The notes below the pieces were generated by a model. The model saw only the letters and a list, made by a program, of their open reading frames with translations, did not search any database and was not told where the DNA came from. DNA of 34,226 bases from Fusobacterium sp. DD2 (GTDB taxonomy: Bacteria > Fusobacteriota > Fusobacteriia > Fusobacteriales > Fusobacteriaceae), in the NCBI RefSeq assembly GCF_018205345.1, contig NZ_JADRHM010000020.1, positions 1 to 34,226 of the forward strand, given 5' to 3'. The position numbers were made by a program, and so were the translations under genes. Shown one piece after another: positions 23,929 to 32,646 of this stretch (its first letter is position 1; each line of letters begins with the position of its first letter).

Positions 23929-25596
23929 TTAAAATATTCTTTTATCTTTAATATCATTTATTTTTTCATGTATCTCATTGTTTTCAAATGGTGTATCTTC
24001 ATTTTCAACTATATCAAGTTTTAATCTGATATAGATATCACTCATTTCATGCTCTATATTTTCATTTTTAAATAGATGGCCAAATAATGGTAGAGTACCA
24101 AAAAAAGGAATTTTACTGTTGGCATTATGAATAGTAGCCCGTTTAAGCCCACCAATTAAAACAGTCTGTCCATCCTTCATCTTAATGGTAGTTTTTATAC
24201 TTCTACCTATTTTAGACCCACCTTCAGAGTTAAAAGTACCTACATCTGCACTGTCGTCTTTTTTATACTTCAGTTTAAAATTACTTACTTCAATAAGGAC
24301 ATCTAAAACAATATATCCATTCTCCTTAATATGTGGAGTTACCTTTAAGATTATTCCAGCCTCTTTAAATATAGGTGTACTGGTAATTCTGTCATTATTG
24401 GTATTTTCATCCTTTTTTTCTCCAACAATTACCTCTTCAGTAATTTTAAATTCTCCCTCCTGTCCATTTGTAACAAGAATGGAAGGACGGGCACTGACAA
24501 TAAGGTCCTGAGTTGCTTCAAGCATATTTATTTGAAAATCTAAAACATCTGTTGCACTGTGGAAATGTTTTTTTATATTGAGAGAAGATCCATAAATAGT
24601 GTTAATACCAGCAATTTTTCCTGAACTCAAAACCTTGCTGTGTACTCCCTTATCACCATTTTGGATATTTGAATTGTTTCTATTGTAGTCCCATTGGACA
24701 CCAAGATTTTCAAAGAGATTATTAGAAACATCAAGAATTTGAGAAGAAATCCGTATCTGCTGTATATTATTGTCTATTTCACTGATAAGCATAAGAGCAT
24801 TATCTACAATTTTTCTTTCACCTGAAAGGATGAGTACACTTTGCTTTTCAATAGATGAAATAGTGATACTGTCTCCAAAATTTTCTTCTACCACATGTTT
24901 TATCTCTTTAGTATTACCATTATTTAGAATAATTTTTTTAGTAATTATTCCTCTGTCTTCAGTAATAGCATTGTGAGAATCTGTAATTTTAGTTTTTTCA
25001 GACCTTCCAATTCTATTATCTTTTTCAAGGGCAACCTTAAGAGATGTAATTTTATCCTTGGTATTTATAATATCCCCTTTTGTAATATATCCTTTTTTTT
25101 CAAATTTTATTATATAAACCCCAGGATCTACATCAGGAAATATAAATTTTCCACCATATCCTGAGTAAATAGCTGGATAATTGCTATTTGACAGTGTAAT
25201 TTTAACATTATCAATACCTGACTTATAGATGCTGTCATTAACTGACCCATAGATAGAGTAATCTCCTGGCAATTTTGTACTTTTAGAGACTACAAAAATC
25301 TCACCTATTGATGAGACGTTGAGATGATAGATTTCAAGTATTGTATTTACAAGAGTTTCCATGTTTTCTCCTGCTGGAAAAGAGATATCCATAGGGATAT
25401 CCTTAACATCACTGTCAGGAATGAAATTTACTCCTGTATCTTTAGCTATAACACTAAAAGCATCTCCAATTGAAAGATTTTGAAAGTTGATTTCTGAAGT
25501 GACATTCTGCCTTCGCAACTTATCATTATTAACTCTTCCATAACTATTATAGCAAATAACCATCATTATTAAAAGCACAAGATATTTTTTTATCAT
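23929..25596 (-). CDS. Secretin (GspD/PilQ-like) with an inserted beta-sandwich domain
   Basis: The 555-aa outer-membrane channel protein starts with a signal peptide (about 1-20). Domains in order are: an STN/N0 domain (about 32-105, LSIGDAFSVIAKDTGVNFIPD), a carboxypeptidase-regulatory-like beta-sandwich (about 112-190, IYGSVNDSIYKSGIDNVKI, GGKFIFPDVDPGVYIIKF), an N1-type ring domain (about 217-275), and the secretin barrel (about 285-535, with DGQTVLIGGLKRAT and SKIPFFGTLPLFGHLF). It closes the assembly-gene block, with AAGGAG before the ATG. The second domain is unusual in secretins. Whether it serves secretion, pilus extrusion or DNA uptake cannot be told from sequence. Confidence 0.87.
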   Translation of the reverse strand: MIKKYLVLLIMMVICYNSYGRVNNDKLRRQNVTSEINFQNLSIGDAFSVIAKDTGVNFIPDSDVKDIPMDISFPAGENMETLVNTILEIYHLNVSSIGEIFVVSKSTKLPGDYSIYGSVNDSIYKSGIDNVKITLSNSNYPAIYSGYGGKFIFPDVDPGVYIIKFEKKGYITKGDIINTKDKITSLKVALEKDNRIGRSEKTKITDSHNAITEDRGIITKKIILNNGNTKEIKHVVEENFGDSITISSIEKQSVLILSGERKIVDNALMLISEIDNNIQQIRISSQILDVSNNLFENLGVQWDYNRNNSNIQNGDKGVHSKVLSSGKIAGINTIYGSSLNIKKHFHSATDVLDFQINMLEATQDLIVSARPSILVTNGQEGEFKITEEVIVGEKKDENTNNDRITSTPIFKEAGIILKVTPHIKENGYIVLDVLIEVSNFKLKYKKDDSADVGTFNSEGGSKIGRSIKTTIKMKDGQTVLIGGLKRATIHNANSKIPFFGTLPLFGHLFKNENIEHEMSDIYIRLKLDIVENEDTPFENNEIHEKINDIKDKRIF

Positions 25597-25613
25597 CTCT
25601 TTCTCCTTTTGAA

Positions 25614-26390
25614 CTATTTTTCTAGAAACACGTTGTTATTGATGATTTTAATTCTGTATTTTTCACCTTTGCAGGTGATTTTATCTGATTCTGATAGATA
25701 TTTAGATGTTCCATCTGCAAATTTTAAAATAGCATATTTTTTGTTATTAAATAAAAAGACAGTGATTCCTGCAATTTTTTTTATTGAAACCTTATTATAA
25801 GTTAATTTGCTATCTTCAGGAACTGCACAAACACTTTGCTGGTTTAGAATATTAGTAGCAAGTTTTCCATTGAAGATCCAGTTTTCTTTCTTTTGCAGCT
25901 TAAAGGGAGTGTCTGAAAAGGTTATTGTTTTTGAACTGTTTTCTAGCTCTTCAATAAAGCTTTCAATATTTTTATATGTTCCATTAAAAGCATATGGAAC
26001 ATATACCTTATCACTGCCTTTTATACTTTCAGCTCTTGCAATAGTTATTAAGGTTATATAATTATTTGCCATCTCCTCACTGATAAAGGACTCAAATTCC
26101 CCTAAGTTTGCAAAGCTGTTCATCTTTTTTCTCTTAGCATTTTCCACTTGTTCCTGTTTTTTTTCTATATATTCCTCTTCCAGCTCTTTAAGGTTTCTTT
26201 TCAGCACTGTGATGGATTTTTCCATTTTTTTCTTTTTGAATCTTGCTTTTTCAGTATCATCTTTAAGAGTAGAAATATCTATAATCTTTATAATTATCAG
26301 AAAATATAGGCTAATTCCCCAAAAAATTAGAAAGAGGGAATATATAAGCGGAGCTTTGTATTTTGTTAAACTGATTCCATTAAGTCTCAT
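25614..26390 (-). CDS. PilO/GspM-like inner-membrane assembly protein
   Basis: The 258-aa protein has one membrane span (about 14-35), a Lys/Glu-rich coiled coil (about 40-90), and a ferredoxin-like periplasmic part with YNKIESFIEEL-type spacing (the segment reads GTYKNIESFIEELENSSKTITF). That layout is typical of PilO/GspM. The C-terminal 90 residues form predicted short beta strands and could be a PilP-like appendage; this is a guess. Two adjacent ATG codons exist, and the second (26390) has the better spacing from GAGG. The gene overlaps the end of the GspL-like gene, which matches the usual L-M or N-O order. Homology was judged by layout only. Confidence 0.65.
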   Translation of the reverse strand: MRLNGISLTKYKAPLIYSLFLIFWGISLYFLIIIKIIDISTLKDDTEKARFKKKKMEKSITVLKRNLKELEEEYIEKKQEQVENAKRKKMNSFANLGEFESFISEEMANNYITLITIARAESIKGSDKVYVPYAFNGTYKNIESFIEELENSSKTITFSDTPFKLQKKENWIFNGKLATNILNQQSVCAVPEDSKLTYNKVSIKKIAGITVFLFNNKKYAILKFADGTSKYLSESDKITCKGEKYRIKIINNNVFLEK

Positions 26391-27549
26391 CATTCACCTC
26401 GATTTCTAATTTAAAGTTAAATGAGTTGTCATTTAAAGTAAAAAAGTCATGGTTTATTTTTCTAAAGATTTTATAGGTTAAAATATTTTTTTCAAAGTCG
26501 TAGAAATTCTCTTCATCTGATGTAATCCCTGATATTTTCAAAATCTTTTTATCAGTAAATTCAATAGAATCAATTGTAATGGCATGTTTAGAATCCATAA
26601 TATTTTTAAGAAGAGTTGAAATTTTTAAACCACTAAAACTTCCCTCTTTGTTTTCAAAATTTAAAAGAGAGAGCTTTTTTTCAATATCAACTATTTTCAG
26701 TTTTTCCACATTAACAGCTTCTTGCAGTGTTCCTATCCTGTTTTCAATTGTATGAAGATAATTCTTTTTATTTGATATGTATACGTTCAATAATAAAGAT
26801 GAAATACTTTGTATTATTATAAAAACAGATAGAACTGCAGTTAATATTTTTACTCTGCTTTTAAGGTGCAAACTCTCCTGGTATGCAGGTGGAAGGAAGT
26901 CTAAATCCCTGTTGTAAAAGAGTTTATATTTATGCCAGTCTCTGAAATTAATAAAATAAAAATTAGAATATATCTCTTTATCTGTATTACTATATGTAAA
27001 CACATAACTATCTTCAATATAATCCTGTAAATACTCATCATCTTCCATAAGATCTTCTAAACTGAATTCAACCTGGTTAAAGTTGTTGAGTCTTTCATCT
27101 TTAAAATAGTATAATCTGAATCCCTCTTCATTGATTTCAATATAGGTTTTTGCCTCTTCTTCTTTATTAAAAAATTCCAATAAAAAAAGTGGATAAATTC
27201 CTGAAAGTGTAATACCTTTCTCTTTAAGTTGAGCTATTATACTTTCAATTTTTCCACGTTCTAATAAAATTATAAGGATTTTTTCCTGCTCATCCTCTAT
27301 CTTTAAATGTATCTCTTTTGAGATAAAATCAATTGGAGAGTAGTCTTCAATAACCTCTTCAATTTTATCATCAACTTCCATTTCTCTTTCTCTTGGATCA
27401 TCTATTATATCTATTGTAATAGGAAGAATTATAAAAAATGAGCTATCCAGTATCAATACCCCGTTTTTATTTTGCACATTTTCAATCTCTTCAAGTGTAA
27501 AAAAGTTATTTTCTTTTCTTTTAGTAAAATCAGTTATTTTCAAATGCAA
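26380..27549 (-). CDS. GspL-like (fused PilM/PilN-type) assembly protein
   Basis: The 389-aa protein has a degenerate actin-like cytoplasmic half (about 1-215), one membrane span (about 233-255), a coiled coil (about 260-300) and a small periplasmic domain ending NHDFFTLNDNSFNFKLEIEV. This is the arrangement of GspL, equal to PilM plus PilN in one chain. The nucleotide-binding motifs of PilM are not recognisable. Translation appears to begin at a non-ATG codon: TTG at 27549, or TTG at 27543, which is better spaced from GGTGA. It overlaps the upstream pseudopilin gene by 20 bases. In such machines it links the ATPase to the periplasmic components. Confidence 0.66.
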   Translation of the reverse strand: MHLKITDFTKRKENNFFTLEEIENVQNKNGVLILDSSFFIILPITIDIIDDPREREMEVDDKIEEVIEDYSPIDFISKEIHLKIEDEQEKILIILLERGKIESIIAQLKEKGITLSGIYPLFLLEFFNKEEEAKTYIEINEEGFRLYYFKDERLNNFNQVEFSLEDLMEDDEYLQDYIEDSYVFTYSNTDKEIYSNFYFINFRDWHKYKLFYNRDLDFLPPAYQESLHLKSRVKILTAVLSVFIIIQSISSLLLNVYISNKKNYLHTIENRIGTLQEAVNVEKLKIVDIEKKLSLLNFENKEGSFSGLKISTLLKNIMDSKHAITIDSIEFTDKKILKISGITSDEENFYDFEKNILTYKIFRKINHDFFTLNDNSFNFKLEIEVNDET

Positions 27550-28138
27550 TCACCATCTTTTTTAAATATTCATTTTTTATTTCATAGGGATTTCTTTCTC
27601 CTTTTAAGTATTCAAGTCTTACTATAGCTGTAATGATAATAGGCTTATCAAGGTTGCTTACTCTGAACCTTTGTATAAGTTCTATATCAAGGTAATTGAC
27701 AGGTTTTAAGGTAAGATATAATTGCATACGTATCTCTTTTAGAAATGAGATATTTTTATCTCTTTCTCTTTTGTAGAAGATGCTGTTATTAAATCTCATT
27801 TTATTAATAGTAAAGTTTTCAATTCCAGTACTCTCATTGGAATTTTTAAACCATATTCTTTTTTCATCACTGCTCCTTCCAAGATAATCAATTATATTTT
27901 TATAAACTCCATCTGAAATTTTTTTATCTATTCTATAAAATTCATCTATTGAAAAAGTGTCAAGAAATTGCAGTTTATCCTGGTAAGTTTGAGCAGTGGT
28001 ACAATATGATAATCTTTTCTGTCTATTTATAATTATTCTATAACTTATTAGAAAAGTTGAAAGAACTAAAATAATTGTGACACTTACAGCAATTAATAAG
28101 TACCCTTTATTGTTTAAACTATTTTTTGTAATTTTCAT
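27530..28138 (-). CDS. Minor pseudopilin, GspK/PilX-like, lacking Glu5
   Basis: The 202-aa protein has a short basic leader and a hydrophobic helix, NNKGYLLIAVSVTIILVLSTFLI. Cleavage after Gly would leave Tyr1 and put Ala where canonical pilins have Glu5. Absence of Glu5 is a hallmark of GspK-type tip subunits. The body is shorter than typical GspK (about 300 aa). The ATG lies within the 3' end of the GspJ-like gene (20-base overlap). It fits the I-J-K gene order seen here. The assignment rests on leader, order and size. Confidence 0.7.
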   Translation of the reverse strand: MKITKNSLNNKGYLLIAVSVTIILVLSTFLISYRIIINRQKRLSYCTTAQTYQDKLQFLDTFSIDEFYRIDKKISDGVYKNIIDYLGRSSDEKRIWFKNSNESTGIENFTINKMRFNNSIFYKRERDKNISFLKEIRMQLYLTLKPVNYLDIELIQRFRVSNLDKPIIITAIVRLEYLKGERNPYEIKNEYLKKMVIAFENN

Positions 28139-28715
28139 AACCTCTAAACTCCATATGTTGTTTATTGCATAAATTGTTTACAGAAAAATTAATAAGAATG
28201 CCATTTTTTGTTTCAGTGAAACTTCCTGTAACAGGGTGCAAAATAGAGTGTTCTTTATCAAGATAAAATCTTTTTGCTGAAATTGTTCCTTCATGGACAA
28301 GAAGAAATCTGAAACGGAATTGGAAAACAATAAAATGTTGAACTGCTTTATCTCCTTCAACTTTTGGCATTTCAAGAAGTAAAACATTGCCTTTTTTACT
28401 TTTACTATGAAATAAATCTGCACATGAGTCTATAGTTATCAGTTTTTCAAAGTTTCCAATAAAAAAAGAGTGATCAACATATTTTTTCTCTTTATAATAT
28501 TCTCCAGTACTTCCACTGCATTTAATAGCGTTTTCAATAATTTCTAAAATACGTCGGGCATTTTTTTCTGCTTTACTTTGAGCTATGAGATGCCTGTTAG
28601 TTTTCTCATTTATTTTGATAACTGAAAACAGTACAGTTGAAAAAATTGATGCTAAAGTAATATAAATTATTATCTCTATTAAAGAAAATCCTTTCTCTTT
28701 GTAGTTGTAATTCAC
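28119..28715 (-). CDS. Minor pseudopilin, GspJ-like
   Basis: The 198-aa protein begins with a canonical type IV prepilin leader, KEKGFSLIEIIIYITLASI, with cleavage expected after Gly and Glu5 present. The start codon is GTG at 28715, supported by GGAGGAG nine bases upstream inside the end of the GspI-like gene. Size and position between I- and K-like genes suggest GspJ. It would sit in the tip complex of the pseudopilus. Confidence 0.75.
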   Translation of the reverse strand: MNYNYKEKGFSLIEIIIYITLASIFSTVLFSVIKINEKTNRHLIAQSKAEKNARRILEIIENAIKCSGSTGEYYKEKKYVDHSFFIGNFEKLITIDSCADLFHSKSKKGNVLLLEMPKVEGDKAVQHFIVFQFRFRFLLVHEGTISAKRFYLDKEHSILHPVTGSFTETKNGILINFSVNNLCNKQHMEFRGYENYKK

Positions 28716-28716
28716 T

Positions 28717-29151
28717 TTAAATCTCCTCCTTATTTGATATAAGAGAAGATGAAATAAAAGTTTTATTATTGACCATATACATAATTTTCATGTACAGATA
28801 GTCATATTTTTTTACTGTGGAAGAGATGGTAATTGGAGATATATCTATAGTTATAGTAACGTTAGATACTGGATATGGAAAAATGATATCCTTAAAGATA
28901 TTTTCCTTTGTAATATTTCCATCTCTATTATTAAATGTTTCAGATCCTATAAATTTTTTTAGATATCTGTTATCTAAGTTTTCTAGCTGTGTTTTTAATG
29001 CGAGGAAATTTTTATTTTCTCTTTCAAATAGTGTTATGCTGTTGTTAATAGATAATAATCTGTTATTAAAATTTAAAAGAGGATAAAGAGCAATAAAAAA
29101 TATAGTTATGGAGATGAGAATCTCTATAAGTACCATCCCTTTCCTCTTCAT
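28717..29151 (-). CDS. Minor pseudopilin, GspI-like
   Basis: The 144-aa protein carries the prepilin leader KRKGMVLIEILISITIFFIALYPLL. Cleavage after Gly would give N-terminal Met rather than Phe, with Glu5 kept. Its ATG overlaps the prepilin peptidase stop (ATGA), and its stop is one base before the next GTG start. Short length and gene order suit GspI. The C-terminal part gives no further recognisable motif. Confidence 0.75.
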   Translation of the reverse strand: MKRKGMVLIEILISITIFFIALYPLLNFNNRLLSINNSITLFERENKNFLALKTQLENLDNRYLKKFIGSETFNNRDGNITKENIFKDIIFPYPVSNVTITIDISPITISSTVKKYDYLYMKIMYMVNNKTFISSSLISNKEEI

Positions 29152-29591
29152 ATAAAGTCACTGCTCCAATAATAGAGAAATGTAATTATAATAAAGGGTG
29201 AGAAAGGAAGAGCAAGGGAAAAGTTCCTTTTAGAAATTCCCACAATAACTCCAATAACTGTTGATATGAGGAATGATAATACGAAAAAAAAGTATACTTC
29301 TGAACAATTGGAATAGCCCATTATATATCCTAAAGGGAGCACAAGCTTAATGTCACCGAAACCAAGTACCTCTTTTTTCATAAAATCAGAAAGATAGCCA
29401 TATATCAGTACGAATGGGATACAGTAGACTCCCATTCCAATAATACCATTTTCAATACTCTCTAAATCAGTACCTCTATATAAAAATGCCAAAAATAATA
29501 GCAGCAAGTTGAGATAATTTGGGATAATCATTTTTTTTACATCAACATATGCAATGGCAAGGAGAGTTAGAAGAATTAATATTCTGACCAT
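29148..29591 (-). CDS. Prepilin peptidase, short form (A24 family)
   Basis: The 147-aa membrane protease has the two catalytic aspartates of the family: Asp17 in AYVDVKKMIIPN and Asp80 in the GxGD motif GFGDIKLVLPLGY. It would cleave the leaders of the pseudopilins encoded around it. The N-terminal methyltransferase half with its cysteine pairs, found in PilD/GspO, is missing, so N-methylation must be absent or done elsewhere. The start overlaps the major pseudopilin gene by 16 bases. Confidence 0.9.
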   Translation of the reverse strand: MVRILILLTLLAIAYVDVKKMIIPNYLNLLLLFLAFLYRGTDLESIENGIIGMGVYCIPFVLIYGYLSDFMKKEVLGFGDIKLVLPLGYIMGYSNCSEVYFFFVLSFLISTVIGVIVGISKRNFSLALPFSPFIIITFLYYWSSDFI

Positions 29592-30037
29592 TTATTTCCT
29601 TTCATATCATATTCCTGACCCTCTGTTGGAGCAAACCAGATATTCACTCCATCTCCTTTTTCAGAAGTGTTGGGGTCAACGAAAGTAAAAGACATTTCTC
29701 CTCCATATTTTACAGTGTGTTCTTCTCCCATATATCCGCCTATCTCAATTTTTCCATCTTTTATATTGTTAAATGTTTTAGGGTCAATATATTCTTCAAG
29801 TTTTTTTAGAGAAGCAACAATATCTGTTCCCTCTTCTTTTATAGTAGCTGGAGAGCTACCATGCTCACTGTAATAAAGTTCACTTGCAGTACGTAGAGCA
29901 CCAAGAGTAGCTATAGCTTTAGTGTCTTTTCCACTGGCAATAAATCTTCTAACCTTAGGTCCCCCTATTCCAATCATAATTCCTACAAGTGCGATACCTA
30001 TACAAACTTCTATTAAACTAAAACCTTTATTTTTCAT
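29576..30037 (-). CDS. Major pseudopilin, GspG/PilA-like
   Basis: The 153-aa protein has a canonical leader and helix, KNKGFSLIEVCIGIALVGIMIGI, with Glu5, then a globular part with ALRTASELYYSEHGSSPATI. The C-terminal region YMGEEHTVKYGGE...DGVNIWFAPTEG resembles the end of GspG-type subunits. It is the most canonical pilin here and has its own strong AGGAGG site after the platform-protein gene, consistent with high expression. It probably forms the body of the pseudopilus. A true type IV pilin cannot be excluded. Confidence 0.84.
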   Translation of the reverse strand: MKNKGFSLIEVCIGIALVGIMIGIGGPKVRRFIASGKDTKAIATLGALRTASELYYSEHGSSPATIKEEGTDIVASLKKLEEYIDPKTFNNIKDGKIEIGGYMGEEHTVKYGGEMSFTFVDPNTSEKGDGVNIWFAPTEGQEYDMKGNKWSEY

Positions 30038-30046
30038 TTTTTCCTC

Positions 30047-31210
30047 CTATAAAATCATACTTGAAATGTTGAATATTGGCAGGTAAACAGCAAGTATTAC
30101 AGCTCCAATAATGATTCCAAGTATTGAAAGCAAAAGAGGTTGCAAAAGAGTAGTCAGCTTAAAAAGCTGATTTTCCATCTCCTTTTGCATAGCTGTTGTT
30201 ATAGTTGTAAAGGTTTGAGGCAGTGCATCTGCACGCTCGCCAATATTTATTAATTTCAATTGCTGGTCGCTAAAAAAGTTAACTGAGTCAAAGGCATCAA
30301 AGATGCAATGACCATGCTGAATTTGAAGATGTATTTCCTTTAGTTTGTTTTTAAAAAATATATATTTGCAATTTGCCTCTATAGAGTGTAAAGCATCTAA
30401 GATATCTATATCTGATTCAAGCATAATATAAAGATTTTGTGAGAAATCTATTATGATATTCTTTTTTATGAATTTTCCAAGAATAGGAAAATTGAGTTTA
30501 ATATGTTCCTTTTTTTCCTGTGAAAGCATTTTAAAAAAAAGTGTAGATATTGAAACAATAATGATAAAGAAAATGAAGATAAGTGAAAAATTGTTGCTTA
30601 TTTCAAGAAGAAATTTAGTTATCCAGGGAAGGTTTTCCTCTGAACCTCTAAAAAAGTCTTCAAAATTTGGAAGTACGCTTGAAAAAATGAAGATGAGTAA
30701 AATTAAAATGAATGAACCTACAATAGCTGGATAAAATAGTGCGTGTTTTATTTTTTCATTGAGTGAAGTGATGAGGTTAAGGTTTTCAAAGGCTTTTTCC
30801 AAATTGCTAATTATATTTCCAGTTTTCTCTCCAGCATTGAGTAGGTTCAAATATGTGTCCCCAAAAAGCTCTCTATACTGATTAAATGAGTTATAGACGC
30901 CCTCACCATTGATAATTGATTTTTTTATAGTGGTAATTATATGTGAAAATGCTTTTTTTTCTTGTGAAGCAATAATCTCAAGAGCTAAAGTAATTTCAAT
31001 ACCACTTTTTAGAAGAGAAAGAAGATACTCTGTAAATATCAGGAGCTCTTTTTTTCTCAAAATAAATTTTTTATGAGTTGCTTTATAAGAAATAATCTTT
31101 AAGTTATTTATTTTTAAATATTTAAAGAACATCTGAGCATTTGAAAAAGGAAGTGAATCCTCAAATGTTTTATGTCTGTTATATACTTTAAAATGGTAAA
31201 ATTTTAACAT
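30047..31210 (-). CDS. Inner-membrane platform protein GspF/PilC-like
   Basis: The 387-aa protein has two repeated T2SSF domains, each starting with a cytoplasmic helical bundle (about 50-170 and 255-375), and three membrane spans (about 160-185, 210-232, 360-382). The motif LLNAGEKTGNIISNLEKAFE and its second-repeat partner KLINIGERADALPQTF are diagnostic. It anchors the ATPase and drives pilin polymerisation. The ATG lies within the end of the ATPase gene (7-base overlap). Confidence 0.92.
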   Translation of the reverse strand: MLKFYHFKVYNRHKTFEDSLPFSNAQMFFKYLKINNLKIISYKATHKKFILRKKELLIFTEYLLSLLKSGIEITLALEIIASQEKKAFSHIITTIKKSIINGEGVYNSFNQYRELFGDTYLNLLNAGEKTGNIISNLEKAFENLNLITSLNEKIKHALFYPAIVGSFILILLIFIFSSVLPNFEDFFRGSEENLPWITKFLLEISNNFSLIFIFFIIIVSISTLFFKMLSQEKKEHIKLNFPILGKFIKKNIIIDFSQNLYIMLESDIDILDALHSIEANCKYIFFKNKLKEIHLQIQHGHCIFDAFDSVNFFSDQQLKLINIGERADALPQTFTTITTAMQKEMENQLFKLTTLLQPLLLSILGIIIGAVILAVYLPIFNISSMIL

Positions 31211-32469
31211 TCTCTTATTATCTCCTCAAGAGATGTAATACCATTTTTAGCTTTATCTATTCCTTTTTCAATTAAATCTTTCATATTATTCTCTTTAGCA
31301 TATGCTGTTATCTTTTGGATACTTTCTCTTTTATCAATCATGGATTTTATATTTTCATCAAAAACAAAAATCTGAAATAGAGGAACTCTTCCAATATATC
31401 CAGAATTATTGCATTTAGGACATCCCATATGGGTATAAAAGATATTTTCAGAATAACTGCTGGGATCTTCACCTAGAAAAGCAAGTTTTCCACGATATGT
31501 GTTGTCTATTTTTTTACAATGTGGGCAGAGCTTTCTAACCAGCCGTTGTGCTATTATTCCAACCACTGAAGCTGATATCATATAGGGTTCAATTCCAATA
31601 TTTAAAAGTCGAAATATTCCACTTACAGCATCATTAGTATGTATTGTTGAAAGTACAAGATGTCCAGTGAGTGCTGATTTTATAGCAATTTCTGCAGTTT
31701 CTCTATCCCTTATCTCTCCAATCATCAGGATGTCAGGATCCTGTCTTAAATATGATTTTAAGATAGTGGAAAAATCAAGTTTTTCACTGTGTTGTACCTG
31801 GTTGATTCCTGCAATCTCATATTCAACTGGATCTTCTACAGTTGAAATATTAACCTCTGAAGTATTTAATTGTTTTAGTATTGAATATATAAGACTTGTT
31901 TTACCAGATCCAGTTGGACCACTTGCAAGGATGATTCCATTTTTTCGATTTATCATTTTTGAAATCTCTTTATATTCAATTTTGTTGAATCCTATATTTT
32001 CAAGATCGAAATTTACAATATCTTTATTTAGAATTCTGATAACAGCTTTTTCTCCAGTAATAAGAGGGACAATTGAGACTCTAAAATCAATTGTTTTATC
32101 CTCAATTTGAAATTTAAACTTTCCATCTTGTGGCATTCTATGTTCTGTAATATTGAGTTTTGAGATGATTTTTAATCTTGAAATTAAACTTGGATGAAGA
32201 GAGATATCAAGAGTATTTTCACTGTGCAGAATACCATCTATACGATATCTTATTCTTGTTTTATCTCTTTGAGGTTCAATGTGAATGTCACTTGCACGAT
32301 ATTTTACCCCCTGGAGAATTATTGCACTTAGCCCCTTGACTACAATTGGATTATTAGAATCAAGAGATGTTTCGATTTTGATATTTTCATAATCTTTTTT
32401 CCTTGTAGCAGTTGATATCTTCATTTCATCTAGTATGGATTTTAACTTATGTGAATTTTTTCCTATCAT
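31204..32469 (-). CDS. Assembly ATPase GspE/PilB-like
   Basis: The 421-aa hexameric motor ATPase has the Walker A motif GPTGSGKT (184-191), the Asp box STVEDPVEYE (about 209-218), Walker B ILMIGEIRD (247-255), the His box GHLVLSTIHTNDA, and a zinc-binding tetracysteine (Cys315, Cys318, Cys350, Cys353). It is about 130 residues shorter than typical PilB/GspE because the N-terminal N1 domain that docks to GspL is absent. The ATG overlaps the preceding small gene by four bases and has GGGAGGAG upstream. Confidence 0.94.
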   Translation of the reverse strand: MIGKNSHKLKSILDEMKISTATRKKDYENIKIETSLDSNNPIVVKGLSAIILQGVKYRASDIHIEPQRDKTRIRYRIDGILHSENTLDISLHPSLISRLKIISKLNITEHRMPQDGKFKFQIEDKTIDFRVSIVPLITGEKAVIRILNKDIVNFDLENIGFNKIEYKEISKMINRKNGIILASGPTGSGKTSLIYSILKQLNTSEVNISTVEDPVEYEIAGINQVQHSEKLDFSTILKSYLRQDPDILMIGEIRDRETAEIAIKSALTGHLVLSTIHTNDAVSGIFRLLNIGIEPYMISASVVGIIAQRLVRKLCPHCKKIDNTYRGKLAFLGEDPSSYSENIFYTHMGCPKCNNSGYIGRVPLFQIFVFDENIKSMIDKRESIQKITAYAKENNMKDLIEKGIDKAKNGITSLEEIIREC

Positions 32470-32645
32470 ATCTCCTCCCTGATAATATAAAAAGTATTGG
32501 GAGTAGCACTTGTTGAAAAGTGAATGTAATTAGTGAAAAAAATTCCTTTTACAGTAATTGAAAAAGGTGTTAATCTTTGAGAATCATAAACTCCATAGGA
32601 TAAACTGTTAAGAAAATAAAAGAGTATTATAAGATATTTTTTCAT
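32466..32645 (-). CDS. Small exported protein of unknown function in the secretion operon
   Basis: The 59-aa protein starts with a clear signal sequence (MKKYLIILFYFLNSLSYG, about 18 aa) and then has about 40 residues rich in beta-type sequence (FSITVKGIFFTNYIHFST). I do not recognise it. The ATG at 32645 has GGAGGAA upstream, one base after the preceding stop, and its stop overlaps the ATPase start, so it is tightly built into the operon. Position next to the ATPase and the absence of a GspC gene make a reduced GspC/PilP-like periplasmic link conceivable. That is only a suggestion. Confidence 0.65.
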   Translation of the reverse strand: MKKYLIILFYFLNSLSYGVYDSQRLTPFSITVKGIFFTNYIHFSTSATPNTFYIIREEI

Positions 32646-32646
32646 A

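Noticed and set aside
31667-32110. A 147-aa plus-strand ORF opposite the assembly ATPase gene
   Set aside because: Its composition mirrors the ATPase on the other strand, and no ribosome site or motif is present.
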